A stretch of 64,000 nt of DNA from contig NC_018393.1 of assembly GCF_000208865.1 (NCBI RefSeq), forward strand, positions 2,436,714 to 2,500,713. Reading direction: 5' to 3'. The notes under the pieces are model-generated. The model was not told where the DNA came from, searched no databases, and was given only the letters and a program-made list of their open reading frames with translations. Within the stretch, counting starts at the first letter, position 1. Every line of letters starts with the position of its first letter. This DNA comes from Neospora caninum Liverpool. Lineage: Eukaryota > Apicomplexa > Conoidasida > Eucoccidiorida > Sarcocystidae. The translations under genes were made by a program, and so were the position numbers. Of this stretch, positions 1-15,336 are shown in pieces.

Positions 1-3276
<3,276 letters not shown>

Positions 3277-3552
3277 GCTGGCTTAGTTCTAAGAAAACCG
3301 CGGGTGTTTATTACATCCAAGCTAGTAGTCAGGGAGCGGTTTCCTGCGGTAAGCGTTACGGACGTAATTCGACCTCGCACGGCCGTGATGGCTTTCCCTG
3401 CCTCGCTGCATGCCCCCTGCGGCCCGTTGCACTGCCGCAGGTGTGCAGGATCCTGCGTCGCTGTACAGACACGGCAGATCACGTGAACGACCCCTCGAGC
3501 GTCATACAGATTTCCACCCAATGCTCCGAAAAACCAAGTAGTAAGCAGAAGA
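3277..3552. promoter_or_regulatory. Divergent intergenic region, probable bidirectional promoter
   Basis: The start codons of the minus-strand ADCS gene (3276) and the plus-strand carboxypeptidase gene (3553) are only 276 bases apart and point away from each other, so both promoters and both 5' leaders must lie in or overlap this stretch. It contains one TGCATGC palindrome at 3407-3413, a sequence type bound by ApiAP2 factors in apicomplexans. I see no TATA box. That it works as a shared promoter is inference from spacing. Confidence 0.5.
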
Positions 3553-5223
3553 ATGAAGCGTGTCACAGCGGTTGCTACCCTCGCGGGCACTTTCGTGCAT
3601 ATACTGAGGGCGTCCGCAAAGTTGCCGCCGTACTACCACACGACGGCCCAGCTCAAAGATGAGCTGGAGAAATTAGCGAACGGCTGCGAAGGATTTAGTG
3701 TGCACCACGAACCAATAGACGACGGCCACACTATTGAATTCGTCACTGTCTCGCGAGCAAGCAACAATCCAGACAGATTCTTCATGTTGGCGGGTGAACA
3801 CCCGAGAGAACTAATTTCCGCGGAAAGCGCCCTGCACTTCCTTCAGGGTAAGGCGGCTCAACACGTTTCACCGCGTCATCTCACTGGCACTGCACATGCG
3901 GCAGTCTTGTGTGGAAAAGAGACGAAGCTGGCCGACAAAGCAAGAAAAGTGCTTCAGCACACGAGCTTCCAAGTCGTTGTGAATGGAAATCCGATTTCGC
4001 GGGCGAAGGTGGAGGCGGGTGACTATTGTGTAAGGCGGCCTGGACGCAAAATCCGGTTATCGGCACAGACAATTTCGTGTGTTTGCAGCTGCGAGGGAAC
4101 GAGAACAACGTCGATTTAAACCGCAACTGGGCAGGCAAGTTATCAACAACATTCAGCTGTAAATTAATTGTCACATATCTCGGATTTAGATCATTGGGCC
4201 TCTGCCGTGACAAGCGCAGAAACGAATCCTGGAAACAGGGCTTTCTCTGGTCGGTACTCCAGTTATGTTCCACCTGTTCTAAGGAAATCCACACTGTGAT
4301 GAAAATGCACGTCACAGAGCCTGAGACTCAAGCATTTGCCAAAGCAGTCACGTCGTTCAGGCCAGACATCTTCCTCTCTGTGCACTCTGGTGAGCAATCT
4401 TTGGTTTCCGTCTGGAACGAGGCTTGGCTGACCGTGTGTTAACAGGAACTTTGGGGATGTATATGCCGTGGGCATTTTCTGCAGACGAGCCAAAACGGAA
4501 CGAGAAAGCAATGGAGTGTGTGATATTGTGACATATTTCGTTTTTAACATCAATAGCATGGAGTCATCAGGTCAGTGTTGAAACATGTTGACGAGAGGTT
4601 CTGTCAGTGCCCGTACGGTAGGTAGTGATGCACACTTGTCGGCAACAGCGAACGTGACTGCTCACTATCCTTCAGGAGCCGCAGGGAAAGAAGTGGGATA
4701 CCGGAGTTCTGGCACATGCCTCGACTTTGTCTACGACACGCTCAAGACACCCTTGGCGTTTGCCGTAGAGGTGCGACATTCGCTGAGGGGTCACGATTTC
4801 CACCTTAGTATCAACAACGTTTTCAGATTTACGCCCACCCAGACAGACAGGCTGAGCTTCATGAAGCATGGAAGAAGGAAACAGAGTTTCTGGATCCCTA
4901 TTCCGACTTCAGTAGAGTATCACAACCGCTGCGCTCCCGCATCAGCAAAAGTCCGCGTTTCGCCATGCTGCCGGAGGCAGCATTTGCGTACAATGAATGT
5001 TTCGAGGTACAACTCCATGACTCACCTGATATCAGAGCAGCTCGATTCCCCCGTGTTCAGCAATTTAATCCAAAAAAGGAAAAGGAGTTCGCTTCCACGC
5101 TTATGAACTGGAGCGAGGTATCGGATCCGGCCTGCTTGCAAACGAGTTGAATTTGATTCTCGTTTCTTTCAGGCGTACCTAGAACTCAGTGAAAAGTCAA
5201 GCGAACAACTGAGGAGTCTGTAG
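3553..5223 (+). CDS. M14 family zinc carboxypeptidase, ten exons
   Basis: A zinc metallocarboxypeptidase that should remove C-terminal residues from peptides. Exons: 3553-3847, 3905-4029, 4089-4134, 4220-4249, 4318-4389, 4446-4515, 4571-4617, 4676-4770, 4827-5117, 5173-5223; they sum to 1122 nt, giving 373 residues. Visible family landmarks are GEHPRE (zinc ligands His83 and Glu86), NVDLNRNW (substrate-binding Asn151-Arg152), SEPETQAF, SVHSG (third zinc ligand His188), Tyr237 in the VGYRSSGT segment, and catalytic Glu260 in AFAVE. The spacings 188-260 and 237-260 match carboxypeptidase A (196-270 and 248-270). The hydrophobic N-terminus ending near ASA looks like a signal peptide, suggesting a secretory or endomembrane location. 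Intron 3 has a GC donor and exon 4 is only 30 nt. Substrate preference cannot be read from the sequence. Confidence 0.93.
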
Positions 5224-6490
5224 CTTTTTCTTGTTCGCGGAAATGCGACGAGGAGACACACCGGGTGTTTTAGCAACCGAATTGCTCGGCCGCTCTCACG
5301 CAAATGAAACAACTGCATCTACATACTTCCGCTTGACTGTAGATATGGCTCTGCTCTAACCCTCCGGCAGTGTTTCTGTTAGATCGTGGCGCTGTTCTGT
5401 ATTTGAATTTCTGAGCCGGTTAGTGACTATTTGCAATACCTTTCGGAAAGTAAAGTATTTAAAATAAAGTTCTTGCGTGACCTTTCTCCGGAAGCTCCTC
5501 CAACATCTTGCCCTCTCCTTGTCAGTCGGTTTCCTTTGTGGCTTCCTGAAGAAAGACAGAGCTGATGGCACTTTGAGAAGTCGCCGGGGTAACTCAGCGT
5601 CTGTTGTGGCCGCGTAAGCGATAAAATAGAAGCCCATGGCTGTGTGCAGTTCCTCTGTGGCCTTTGGTGTGATCCTCTTTCTCGCATGCTAGTGGCGGCG
5701 CTGAAAATATCTGCGATCAAGGTGTTTTCAGAAATTTTAGGTGCTGTGCGGTACACGGTACAACAATGGGTCTGTGACCAATTCATGCCGCTGCAGGCGC
5801 TTGTCGCTCACGGTTTGGAGCATGACTTAGAACCGCAAAAAGAGTTTCGAAGTCATAATCCGAAGTTTCAACAGGATCTATCAAGTGGTGTCGCCATTCT
5901 GGTTCCTGCACCTGGCTGACACTCATAAATTCGGAAAACGTGCGTAGCACTGAGTGACCCCATTCCTTGTCCTGCGATTCATTGAGCGCCTGACGCGCTG
6001 CCTAGGCTTCCTCAACAGTCTGCGCCATGCGTTCCGCGAAGCAGCCACGATCGGAAGGCGAACGTCCTTCGCCCGTCCATCAGGCAGAAGGCGCAGTGCA
6101 GTCCACGGTACACGACAAGGACGCCTTCAGGAAATCGGTGACCAGCCACATCTGTCACCGTCTTTTCGCATCAGTTTTCTCATCGTTTACTGATCATTGC
6201 TTGGAGAAGCTTGTCGGCCTTCTGGAGCGCGTCCCACTTCTGGCGAGTTTGTTCACTGGGCTGTTCGTTTTAGAGTCCACTGACTCCGCCAGCAGCTTTT
6301 TGTGGGGTCGCCAAGCAATGGGTGCGATGTCCGTCTCTTGCAAGAGACACGGTCCAGAAGGGCCTCAAAGCTGCAGGTCAATGTAATTCCTCAATCCGAG
6401 TGCTTGTCCCGTTTTTTTTTCCGGGAATCGCTTCGACAACCGCGTTGTCGCCGCTTCTGCGACACGGGCGCCGACTCATCACACTGTGAA
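5224..6490. other. Intergenic: 3' end of carboxypeptidase gene and 5' leader of BTB gene
   Basis: No coding region that I can support. The reading frame of the downstream BTB gene stays open upstream to about 6302, but there is no in-frame ATG before 6491, so this part is probably untranslated leader. Confidence 0.5.
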
Positions 6491-9400
6491 ATGGAGGACG
6501 CCGAGAGTGTTGACTCTCCTCATTCTGATCCGCGTGTAAGAGATTCTTGTCGGCCAGTGTCTGTTCCTGGTTGTGGTGTTTCTTCTTCATTCTCTGGAGC
6601 CCACCGAGCACAAGACAAGGGAAATGCTCTCCACTCCCGTGTCGCAACCTACTGCGCCGAGCCAGCAAAACTAGATGATGCTACCATCACAAGCGAAACA
6701 AAAAATGAGCCTAGCGATTCTGGAACGACTGACAATTCGAGGGAAGGCCAGTTTTGCACCGTCGGCATGTGCGCAGTAAATGAGGCGGTCGAGCTGGTAG
6801 TCGGCGGCCAGGTTTTCTACGCATCTGCGTCGACTCTCCGCCGTTCCAGGACTCTACGACAGCTCCTTCAGAAAGTGTCCCCCAGCCAATCTCCAGGCAG
6901 CGGAGATTGCGGCCAACCGACGCCTCTGGTGCCGGAATCCGATGGTGACGAAACACCCTCTTGTTGCCGAGAAGGAAGTACCTACCCAGTGGCTAATCCC
7001 AACGCGTCTGCCCAGCCACGGCCAGCTGCCAGCCCGAGCGTTACAAAGAGCATTTTCATTGACCGCGACCCTTACCGTTTCAGTTTCGTTTTGGAGTATC
7101 TTCGAAATGGCCAGCTGGACGTACGGGAGACGAGCGGAGGGCAGAAAGTTTTCAGGGAAGTGTTGGAAATTGGCGCACCTGCTGGCGACAATGAGTTTTC
7201 CGACAGTGCTCAGTATCATGGGTGCAGTGCCGGCGAATCAGATGATAGACCCGAGGGTAGTGGTTCCAAGTTCGCCGCTTGCCTGTCTCTAGTCAGCTTG
7301 CGATGTGAGTTTGATTACTTTAGTATTGGCTGGCCGAGTCGTTGCATGCGTTGTGACGTCTTATTTGATCCGTCGCGTTGTCGGCAACGCCCCACAGATT
7401 CGAAGCGCGTCGATCTTACCGGGGGTTTCCTAGGGCTGCAGCATGATCGGGCAGAGGACACAACTGCCTCAGCAGTGGGGCAAACGTCCACCGCCTCGTC
7501 TGAACTCCCTGCACTCAGCGTTGAGGGCGAGGGTGATCTGGAGCTGAAGTGTTACTACCACCCAGGTGAATTGATTGCGATCGATCTGTCTGCGTCCGAC
7601 TGTGACAATGGCTCTCGGAAAAGGGCGCTGGAGCGCCAAAGAGCCGGACGTAGGAAGCATCTTTACTACACCTGCTGCAACAGACGTGACGATGCAGTCG
7701 GATGTGAGGCCGGGGCTCACCTAAGTGAGGAGGAAGCTCTGGCCAGTGTCCTTCGACGCCAAAGCCCGCCGCTGCCTGACTGTGGTGTCGAGGCTGACCC
7801 AGACAGGCTTCCTGGAACGTCACCGGTCCATTGCTCTGGCGAGTCTTCTGCCGATAACCCGATCGGATCGGAGACTGGGAAACGTGGAGAGGGCGAGACC
7901 AGCGAGCAAGTCGTCGCGCAGCATTACATCGCCGCAGCAATGTCCGCCTGCGAGACTGAGGTTCTGAGGCGCATGCAGGAAGGTAACGGCGCTTGTTGCC
8001 GACCTGCGAGGAGTGCTGACGGCTGTGGCAGTGTACGTGGCGGCATTCCGGCGCCAGAATCCCACAGAGATTCTATCTTGAGCTGTGGATCTACGGAGAA
8101 GAGAGAAGCTGCAAGCGGGGCGCAAGAGACGTGGGCATGCAGTGCCAAATCAGTGCCCGCAGACAGTCGAGAATCACTGCCCTGCGCCGCTGATTCGCCC
8201 AACTGCTCCGGACACGAATTCGCCGTTGGACCTCCGTTTGCGGATTCCGGACTCCAGATGCCGCAGTACCCAGGGATGCCCGTCTGTTCAGCCTCTTCTC
8301 CGGGTGTCGGGTATCCCCTGGCTGTCCACTATTCGCAACAGGCACCGCAGGGAGCGGCTGTGTGGTCTGGGGGGTCAGACACAACATCCCCGTCCAGTGT
8401 GCCTACTGCGACGCAGCAGGCTGGATTTCCGGGGGCGTATCTTCCTGCATATTCCGTTGACATCACCCGCCCTCCAGGAAGTGCGGCGGGCACGGACAAT
8501 TCGGCAGCGTCTATGGCGCTGGCGTTTTGTCAGCCTGCGGCAACTGCGCGTTATCCCTACGGATCGTCCGTGCCTCCGGTGGTGCCTGCACCGTGGATTT
8601 GTCCCTTTTACTTCGTCCCAGGGACGGTGCCGCCAGGCACTCCGCACGGCACGGCGCCCAATCTTCTTCTCGCTCCCCAGCAGTCACAGTCCGAGCCTCC
8701 ACAACTTTTGCATCCCCAGCTAAATGCTCCGCAGGCGCCCCTTTATGCGTGGGACACGGTGCCGGCACCGGCTGCTGGAGCTCCGGCGACGCAGCCAACA
8801 AAGTCTCATGAGTCGCTTCTGGCGTGCTCGCCCGCGTGCGCGCCCGAGTTGGGAAAACCAGGAGGCGAAGCAGTTTGCCCGTGGCAGGACTCCCTGCCTG
8901 TTGCTTTGCGTCAAGATGCAGGCATGGCCTGTTGCCCCTGGCCGCATGAACAGCCTAGCCATCATCAACGCGTTTTTCAGGAACAGTTCTGCTTGCAACA
9001 TCTGCATGTCCAACAGTATCACGGAGTCCACCTTCCCGGTACGGTGGCGAACGCGAGTACCTCTCCGCCCCTGCATGCGGACGCTGCGGTGCGGGGTGAG
9101 GCGGTTGAGCAGACAGGCGCAACGCGGGGACCACGCCTCACCGAACGGCAGAGTCGGAGTGGCTATGCTCGCGATGCGATTCACCGGGAGGGCGAGACGG
9201 ATGACGAAGGGCGCTCTCGAGAGACTGACCCGGAGGCCGAACGCGCCCCCGCGGGAAGAGCCGGACACAATGAGCCCAGTGGGATCGCGTCTGGGGAGGC
9301 GCTCGGATCAGAGCCGCTACCAGGGTCGGCAAGTGCGGCGGGCGACGACGTTGCAGTGCCACAGGGAGTCCTGGGTCGCGCGGGGTCCGTTCATGGGGCG

Positions 9401-10721
9401 AGTACCCCAGGCAGCGAAACTCGCACTGATGGAAACCACTCGTGTGTCGTCCTTCGTCGGAGAAGGCCAGGCCGCGCTGGGGGAAGTAGGCGGCAGCAGC
9501 CGCATGTTTGCGCTGGCGAGGGGAAAGAGGAGTCGACGGTCCACGGGGAGCAGCAGCCGAACGCATCTGTTCCCACCCGAGAAGTCGAGCTTCTTGCGGG
9601 GCCGCGTGCACCATCTTGCTGTCAGAGCAGCGCAGAAACTTCTATGCATCCGTGCGAACTGCCGACGGCGAGGAAGACCAAGCAGGAACTGCTGTGTCGC
9701 GAACACAAGACGCATGCGGCGAACCGTCTAGGACGAGGCCGGCGGTCGCCGGACTGTCCCCCGTGGGGGTCTTGGCAGAGCGCCGATATTGAAGACGCTC
9801 CGAGCCTCGAGTGTGGCGCGGCGGCAGCTGCCGGCGATGAAGAAGATACTCTGGCAGTTGACGTCTGCCGAGAGCAGCGTGGAGTGTGCACGTGCCAAGC
9901 GGCAGATGCGACGGGTGACGGCAATGAGCGAATCTGTTCAACAGGTGGCCTCGAAACGCCAGTCGCCTGTGGCCGCACGCGAGAGAAGAAGGGAGAGCAT
10001 GAAAGCTGCGGCTACGCAGGCAACGGTGCGAGTGCGGCGGCGGCCCATAGAGCCGGAGACTGGCCACTGATGGAGGAAGGACAGGGGACAGATCACGGGA
10101 TTCACCAGGACTCTGCCGGCGGTGTTGCGTCAAAGGGCACCTGCTCTGCACTCGCCAGTGGGTCGTCGGGGAAGGCAGGCTGCGCCATGAATCCCCTTTT
10201 CAAGACCAAAATGTGCCCGCTGCTCAAGGCGGGTTTGTGTCCAAAGTAAGCGAGGAGTCAGAAGCTTTCCGGCGCAGAGGCACACATCACTCCCTACATG
10301 GCGTAGACGTTGTGTTGCTGTTTTGTGGAGCCGTGTGCGCCAGGCAGCTCGACGCGGCTGTCTGCTCTGTGTGGCCCGTGCATCGCGACTCCACCACACA
10401 CTTTTCTGTGTTCTTCCGTGCGGTGGCGGCGCTGGGTTTCGCAGGACGGCTCGGCGGTGCAAGTTCGCGCATGCTCTACAGGAGCTGCGTCCCACAGCCG
10501 AGTTCTACAAGACCCAGATGTGCAGTTTCTGGATGATGGGCTTTTGCCGAGCCGGCATTAGCTGTCGTCATGCGCATGGAGCAGACGAACTCAAGGTGCG
10601 CCCTGTCGGCGAGTCGCGTCCACCAGTGGAGACGCGCCCTGTAGGAGACACACGTCCGGCAGCCAGCAGTGAGTCGCCGAAAGAGGTCCACGACGGCAGC
10701 GCGACGCAGCCTGGATCTTGA
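6491..10721 (+). CDS. KCTD-type BTB (T1) protein with CHORD-like zinc motif and tandem CCCH fingers
   Basis: Two exons, 6491-10245 and 10445-10721, give 1343 residues. The start is the first in-frame ATG, in good context (GAAATGG). Residues about 99-280 are a tetramerisation-type BTB domain: VELVVGGQVFYAS, TLRRS-TLRQLL, IFIDRDPYRFSFVLEYLRNGQL and CEFDYFSIG, split by a roughly 70-residue insertion. Residues about 353-410 carry CYYHPGEL, then YYTCCNRRD and GCEAGAH, a Cys/His layout like the second half of a CHORD zinc domain. A long Pro/Ala/Gly/Ser-rich stretch follows. The C-terminus has two CCCH fingers, FKTKMC-x7-C-x6-C-x3-H, completed across the intron, and YKTQMC-x7-C-x5-C-x3-H, as in TIS11/Unkempt-type RNA-binding proteins. 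A role joining oligomerisation to RNA binding is inference. The intron uses GTAAGC and the phase is preserved. Confidence 0.85.
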
Positions 10722-13373
10722 AACCCCCTTGTGCTGCCGACTGCCCGCGTGTGTCGAGGGATTCACGGAGCACCAGAGCTAGGAGAAATAGGCTAGCTCG
10801 ATGTGCTTCCTTCACGACCCTGTGCTGTGGGGATGTGTGTGCGCCTACGCAACAAGATTCACCGACACAGATGACTGCCGAACAAATTCGCGACGTGCTA
10901 CAGTCGACCGGTCTCGAGCACTTTTGGAAAGCCACGTGAAATCCCGAGCTCAGGATCTTTCCTTCCCGGGGCGGCGGATGCACGAAACAACGGGGGGGGG
11001 CGGGATGGGGCGGTTCGGACGAAGACGCAAAGAACAAGGCTCGGCCCGGCAACGGGTACTGGGAATAAGCAAGCAATCATGTGCGACAGAGCGGCACGCG
11101 AACGGGGACGGTAACTGAAAAGGGAGAGCTTACAGCGATTGCTACAAAAGGCTTTGGTTGTAGTGAACTCGACATGCGAGCTTGAAAGCAATCTATTTCG
11201 GAAGTGTGACTGGGGGGGGGGGGGGGGGGGGCTCTTGAAGGCTTGTTCCTGCAGTGAACGACGGGTGTACTTGGCGACTTTTTGTTCTGTGCTGCGGGAA
11301 GTTGTTGTCGGAGGACATGTTCATGCGGCTGACTCCTCAAGCTTTTGACAGCTGGACTAAGAAAAGGTGTCACCCGCTGCCCGTTCCGTTTTATGTTCGG
11401 TAATTGCAGCGCATTCACAGAGCCAAGGGAACTTGCTCCAACGTGTGTTCTTCCCTGTTGAAGGAGAGCTGTCAAGACAAACACACGGTGCCTGCAGCGG
11501 GGAGCGTCTGCACAGTTTTGCTCGCTGATAATGCTGCTTTTGTGGGGGTTGTTACTGTCTGTTTCCTCACGAGTATGTCATTTGGTCACTTGATATTTGC
11601 GTTCCGTTTGTTCAAAGAGCTCAACCCGAGAGGCACATTCGGTGCCGGCGTGAATGCATACGCACCTGTCGTGAAGGTAGTAGAGAAAAGCGACTCCTGG
11701 ACCAAGGGGGTGATTCCGACGGTTCTTCGATGGTGCCAAACTATTCTTCGTCCAGTAGGTGTCTGTGCATTCGCAGTCAGATATCGTATCCGTGAAAGGA
11801 ACGCGTTGCCACAACAGAGACCGACACTACCTGGCGGCCGATGACACAATTGCGCTTGCGCGAGACGAGTGTACGCCAGGGAGGTTGGGGAAAGAACTTC
11901 CCTTCGGGAAACGAAGCCTTCCTCCCATCCTGGTCTTTGCTGCGGTGAGATGAGTCCGTGTCAAGAGGGCGGGTGCCAGCGGGGGGGGTGAGGAGTTTTT
12001 GCCGCAACTCTTCGATAGTCCTCGGTCGGCCTGGGAGTCCAGTGTCAGGTGTGATGAGTTGCACTATGCATGGGTATGCCTGCGTGAAAACAAAGTCCCG
12101 GCTTACAGAAAAGTAGTCTTTCGCCAAGATAGAAACGTAAGCGTTGTTCTTAAAGATGTTTTACTGGCGCGCAAAAACCTTTTTTCGTTGACCAGGGCCG
12201 TGTTGTTCACAGGTTATCCGGATGTGTACTAGAGATCTGGAAAATGAACCTCATCGTCTTGTGACTCTGGATCTGTTGTTCTTTTCCGTGGAAAAAGCAT
12301 GTACATCCGTATGTGTATGTGGCCGCTCTCTCGCGGTCGCCGCCCTGTAACAGAAAGGCGGGGACGAAGGGTACGAACTAGAAGAGCGAGGAAGTCGAAT
12401 GCCTGCGAGTTCGCGCAAGTGCGACTAACACGGCATGAGCGGTTTGGTCGGTGGCCCATCCGTGTGTAAGTTGCAACCGATGACTTTTTTTTTCGTGCAA
12501 CCGGCGAGCGCAAACAGGAGGTGTGAGTTGGTTTTGCCGCAAACCAACGGACCTCCTGAGAAAGGTATCAAAGAATTCCGGATACCTCGCCGCTGGAAAA
12601 GGGAAAGTGCCGCTCCCGCTACTGTGGAGGGAGTCGTGCTCCAGTTTGAATGTTGGATTGTGTTTCGTACGCTCTATGCCGCCATATTATGGTAAGGCGC
12701 AAGTTACCTTTGGAAAGCAAGATGCGGCAATATGCTGAATCCGCTATGCATTTCATTATGGACGGATGCTGGCTTGGAGCTCAAGTCATGAAAAACCAAC
12801 GAACGGATGTTCATTCGTTAGCAACAGAGAGCTCTGTGTTTCACAGTGGGCGAGCCTTGAGGGGAACTTCCAAGAGACTCCGATCAAATTTAGGATGCAG
12901 CGTGTACCATGTCGTTCAGACGGCTTACGTTAGTGGAACATTTATGGCGGTGAGTGCGCTGTTCGAGCTCTGGCAAGCACCAACAGCCAGAGCGCGTCAG
13001 TGTAATCTCGATTTTCGATCGAGCAGTTAGGGTGTGGTGAATTTCCTCGCCCAGTCAAGTACTGACTTCAGCGGACTCCGGAGGTCTCAGCAGCACTTGC
13101 ATGAACGGACTTCACATAGTTGATACTTGGGGAACAGCCCACGTCTATGACGCCTGAAATGACAACGCCGTGTGCTACGTAGCTATTGTGGTATGGCAGC
13201 TAGTCGCGCCATGCAGATTCCTCTGGAGCTGTGCAGCAAACGTGGCTTTATACTCACCGACCAGTTACAGTTGCCTTCGCGCACGCGGCATGTACAAAGG
13301 GATGAAAAGAAAAGGTACACATCTCTCTTGGTCACCTAGGGACAGATGCCGGCAACTGATTTGACAGCGGCGC
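10722..13373. other. Intergenic, no gene seen
   Basis: This 2.6-kb stretch follows the BTB/CCCH gene and precedes the tRNA. Short open frames occur on both strands, including one of 126 codons at 12650-13030, but none shows a recognisable domain, low-complexity signature or clear splice partners. It should contain the 3' UTR of the upstream gene. A 20-base G run is at 11212-11231. Confidence 0.5.
11212..11231 (+). repeat. Mononucleotide (G)20 tract
   Basis: Twenty uninterrupted G residues in intergenic DNA. Such tracts are length-variable and prone to sequencing error; the count may not be exact. Confidence 0.9.
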
Positions 13374-13446
13374 GGGCGTTTGGCGCAGTCGGTAGCGCGT
13401 GGGTCTCATAATCCCAAGGTCGCGAGTTCGATCCTCGCAGTGCCCA
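13374..13446 (+). tRNA. tRNA-Met (CAT), elongator
   Basis: A 73-nt cloverleaf including the discriminator A. The acceptor stem pairs GGGCGTT with AGTGCCC (two G-U pairs). The D arm has GCGC stems around AGTCGGTA. The anticodon loop is CTCATAA with a T-T mismatch closing the stem, which is typical of eukaryotic elongator tRNA-Met. The T arm is GCGAG-TTCGATC-CTCGC. There is no intron. A T-rich stretch right after it (TTGTTCTTTCTTT) could serve as a polymerase III terminator. An initiator tRNA is less likely because it would carry an AUCGA-type T loop. Confidence 0.95.
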
Positions 13447-15336
13447 TTGTTCTTTCTTTAACTGGCATTCTCCTGGGATACTCTACAGTGTCTTCTTCGC
13501 AGGAGATTGAATCACGACACCCCTGTCGATGGTCGTGTGTACAGTCTGCTCCGTCAGTTATGTCCGTAGGGGAGGAAAACCTGCTTCGTTATTGGCTGAA
13601 GCCCGTTTCGGTGATCACAAAGTAACGAGCAAATCAATGAACGGGCATGCTGACGAGAAACGAGTGAGAACGTGTAAGGGGAAAATGTTGATTTACTTGC
13701 GCACACCACATTTCATACGCGCGGTCGGCATTCTGCGGTAAGGTGCAACATGTCGAAAACGGGCGGGTAAATTGTTACCAAAGGAACTGTCAGGGGGACA
13801 AAATGCACGGGATGCTATTTGCGCCTCTCCCTCACTGTAGGACCGTTTGACGGACCGAACGCTGCTTGTTTTTTGACGAATGATAACTAACGCAGGAGAG
13901 GTGCTTAACTGTGCGTCTCACCTAAAACGACCTGTGCTCGATTGGAACACGTCCGTTTTGCGGAGAACCGCAAACATTTGGAGCGTTTTTTGCGAGGCAC
14001 AAAAGAAGCAGTTGCAGACAAACGACAGGGGGGTTCAGTGTGCCAAACAGACAACCCTCGAATGTGATAGAAGAGAGGTTGGGCACCGCTGTTGACGGCA
14101 AGTCGTCTAGCTACTCAGCACAAACATCTCTCGTGTGTCCATTGTCAAAACAAGCAACTCTGCAGCCTCCTACTCCCTTTTTGCCGCAGTGGATAAGAAT
14201 GCGGGAAGAAAAATAGGTGCTTGTATGCGTATCTGCGCATACTTGCATGTATACATGTGTGTCTGCATCAGCTGGGGTCGTCTGCTGCAGGTGCTGAGGA
14301 TACACCCTATTTCTGGTTTGTTTCCAATTAGTGCTAAGAGTTCTGTAACTGTGCAAATAGAGACTGCGCTATGTGCTTGTCTCCTGAGCACTTAGAGTGG
14401 CTCCGCCACAAACGCACATTTCCTTTGGATCTAACCGAACGGAAGCGACACCGCCAAAGCAACAACTAAGTGCCTATTCGGCCTGCACAAACATTTTGAA
14501 AGGAGAAAAGCGAATATCCCGCTGAAATGCTTCCCATTCCACCACCTTCTCTCGTCGCCTCAAAGCCACGGCGTGCACGGTTTGCCCCGTTTTGCCATCC
14601 ATCGAAATCCGTCATGTGTATCCACTCTCCACGGAAAGTCGAGCACACCGGGCGAGATGGCAGTCCCGCGAGAGACGTCTCACGTAGACACCCCAGGGCG
14701 CAGAGCGCATGAACGAAAAGCGAGCGCGTACATACACGCATACACACAGATGCACGAAACTACGTGCAGAAACAAGTTCGCGTTGTCAGTTGTGTAGACC
14801 GGCCAGCTGCCGTTTGTTGGAAAATGCCTCAAAAAACAGAAGCTGGCGTTGTTCCCGGCACGGCAGACACAGACCACGGGAGCAACACGAACAATTCACT
14901 CTGGAAGAACCAAGATGTAACAGGTGCGAAAACCGGATTCTTCTTTTGAGGCGGCACACGTGAGCTACACTTGCACAGCGGTTGCCAGCTGCTTCCCCCT
15001 GCAGGTTCCGCAGCTCCACTATGTCATATTTGCAGAAAAAAGTTGACGTAGTCTACGACGAACTGCATAGGTGCGCCACAGCCACCGTAACGCGCATTGC
15101 TTCTCTCTCTCCTGCCTCTTTTTTCAACGAAGAAGAGACTGGCATTCACAAACCCATGAAACGCGATACACGCGGAGCCACAGATCTACACATGGGCACA
15201 AAGCGCCTTCTTTTTCGCTTCTTGAGACGCCGCCGCGCGGCTCTTTGCTCACATTCCGTGCAATTTCCCACATACCTTGCTCAGGCGCCCCTCGCCGTCG
15301 CCCGCCTTTGCTCGGCTTATAGCTCCAATCTGATGC
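13447..15336. other. Intergenic, probable 3' UTR of the ELM2-like gene
   Basis: No supported coding region. The right part lies directly downstream of the stop codon of the minus-strand gene at 15337 and is probably its 3' UTR. The short open frames show no recognisable features. Confidence 0.45.

Noticed and set aside
6302..6490. Upstream extension of the BTB protein
   Set aside because: The frame is open but would need a GTG start; no ATG occurs in frame before 6491.
12650..13030. 126-codon plus-strand frame beginning with ATG
   Set aside because: No domain, signal peptide or low-complexity signature; could be chance. Kept only as a candidate in the intergenic entry.
13374..13446. Initiator rather than elongator tRNA-Met
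   Set aside because: The T loop is TTCGATC and the anticodon stem closes with a T-T mismatch, both typical of the elongator form.
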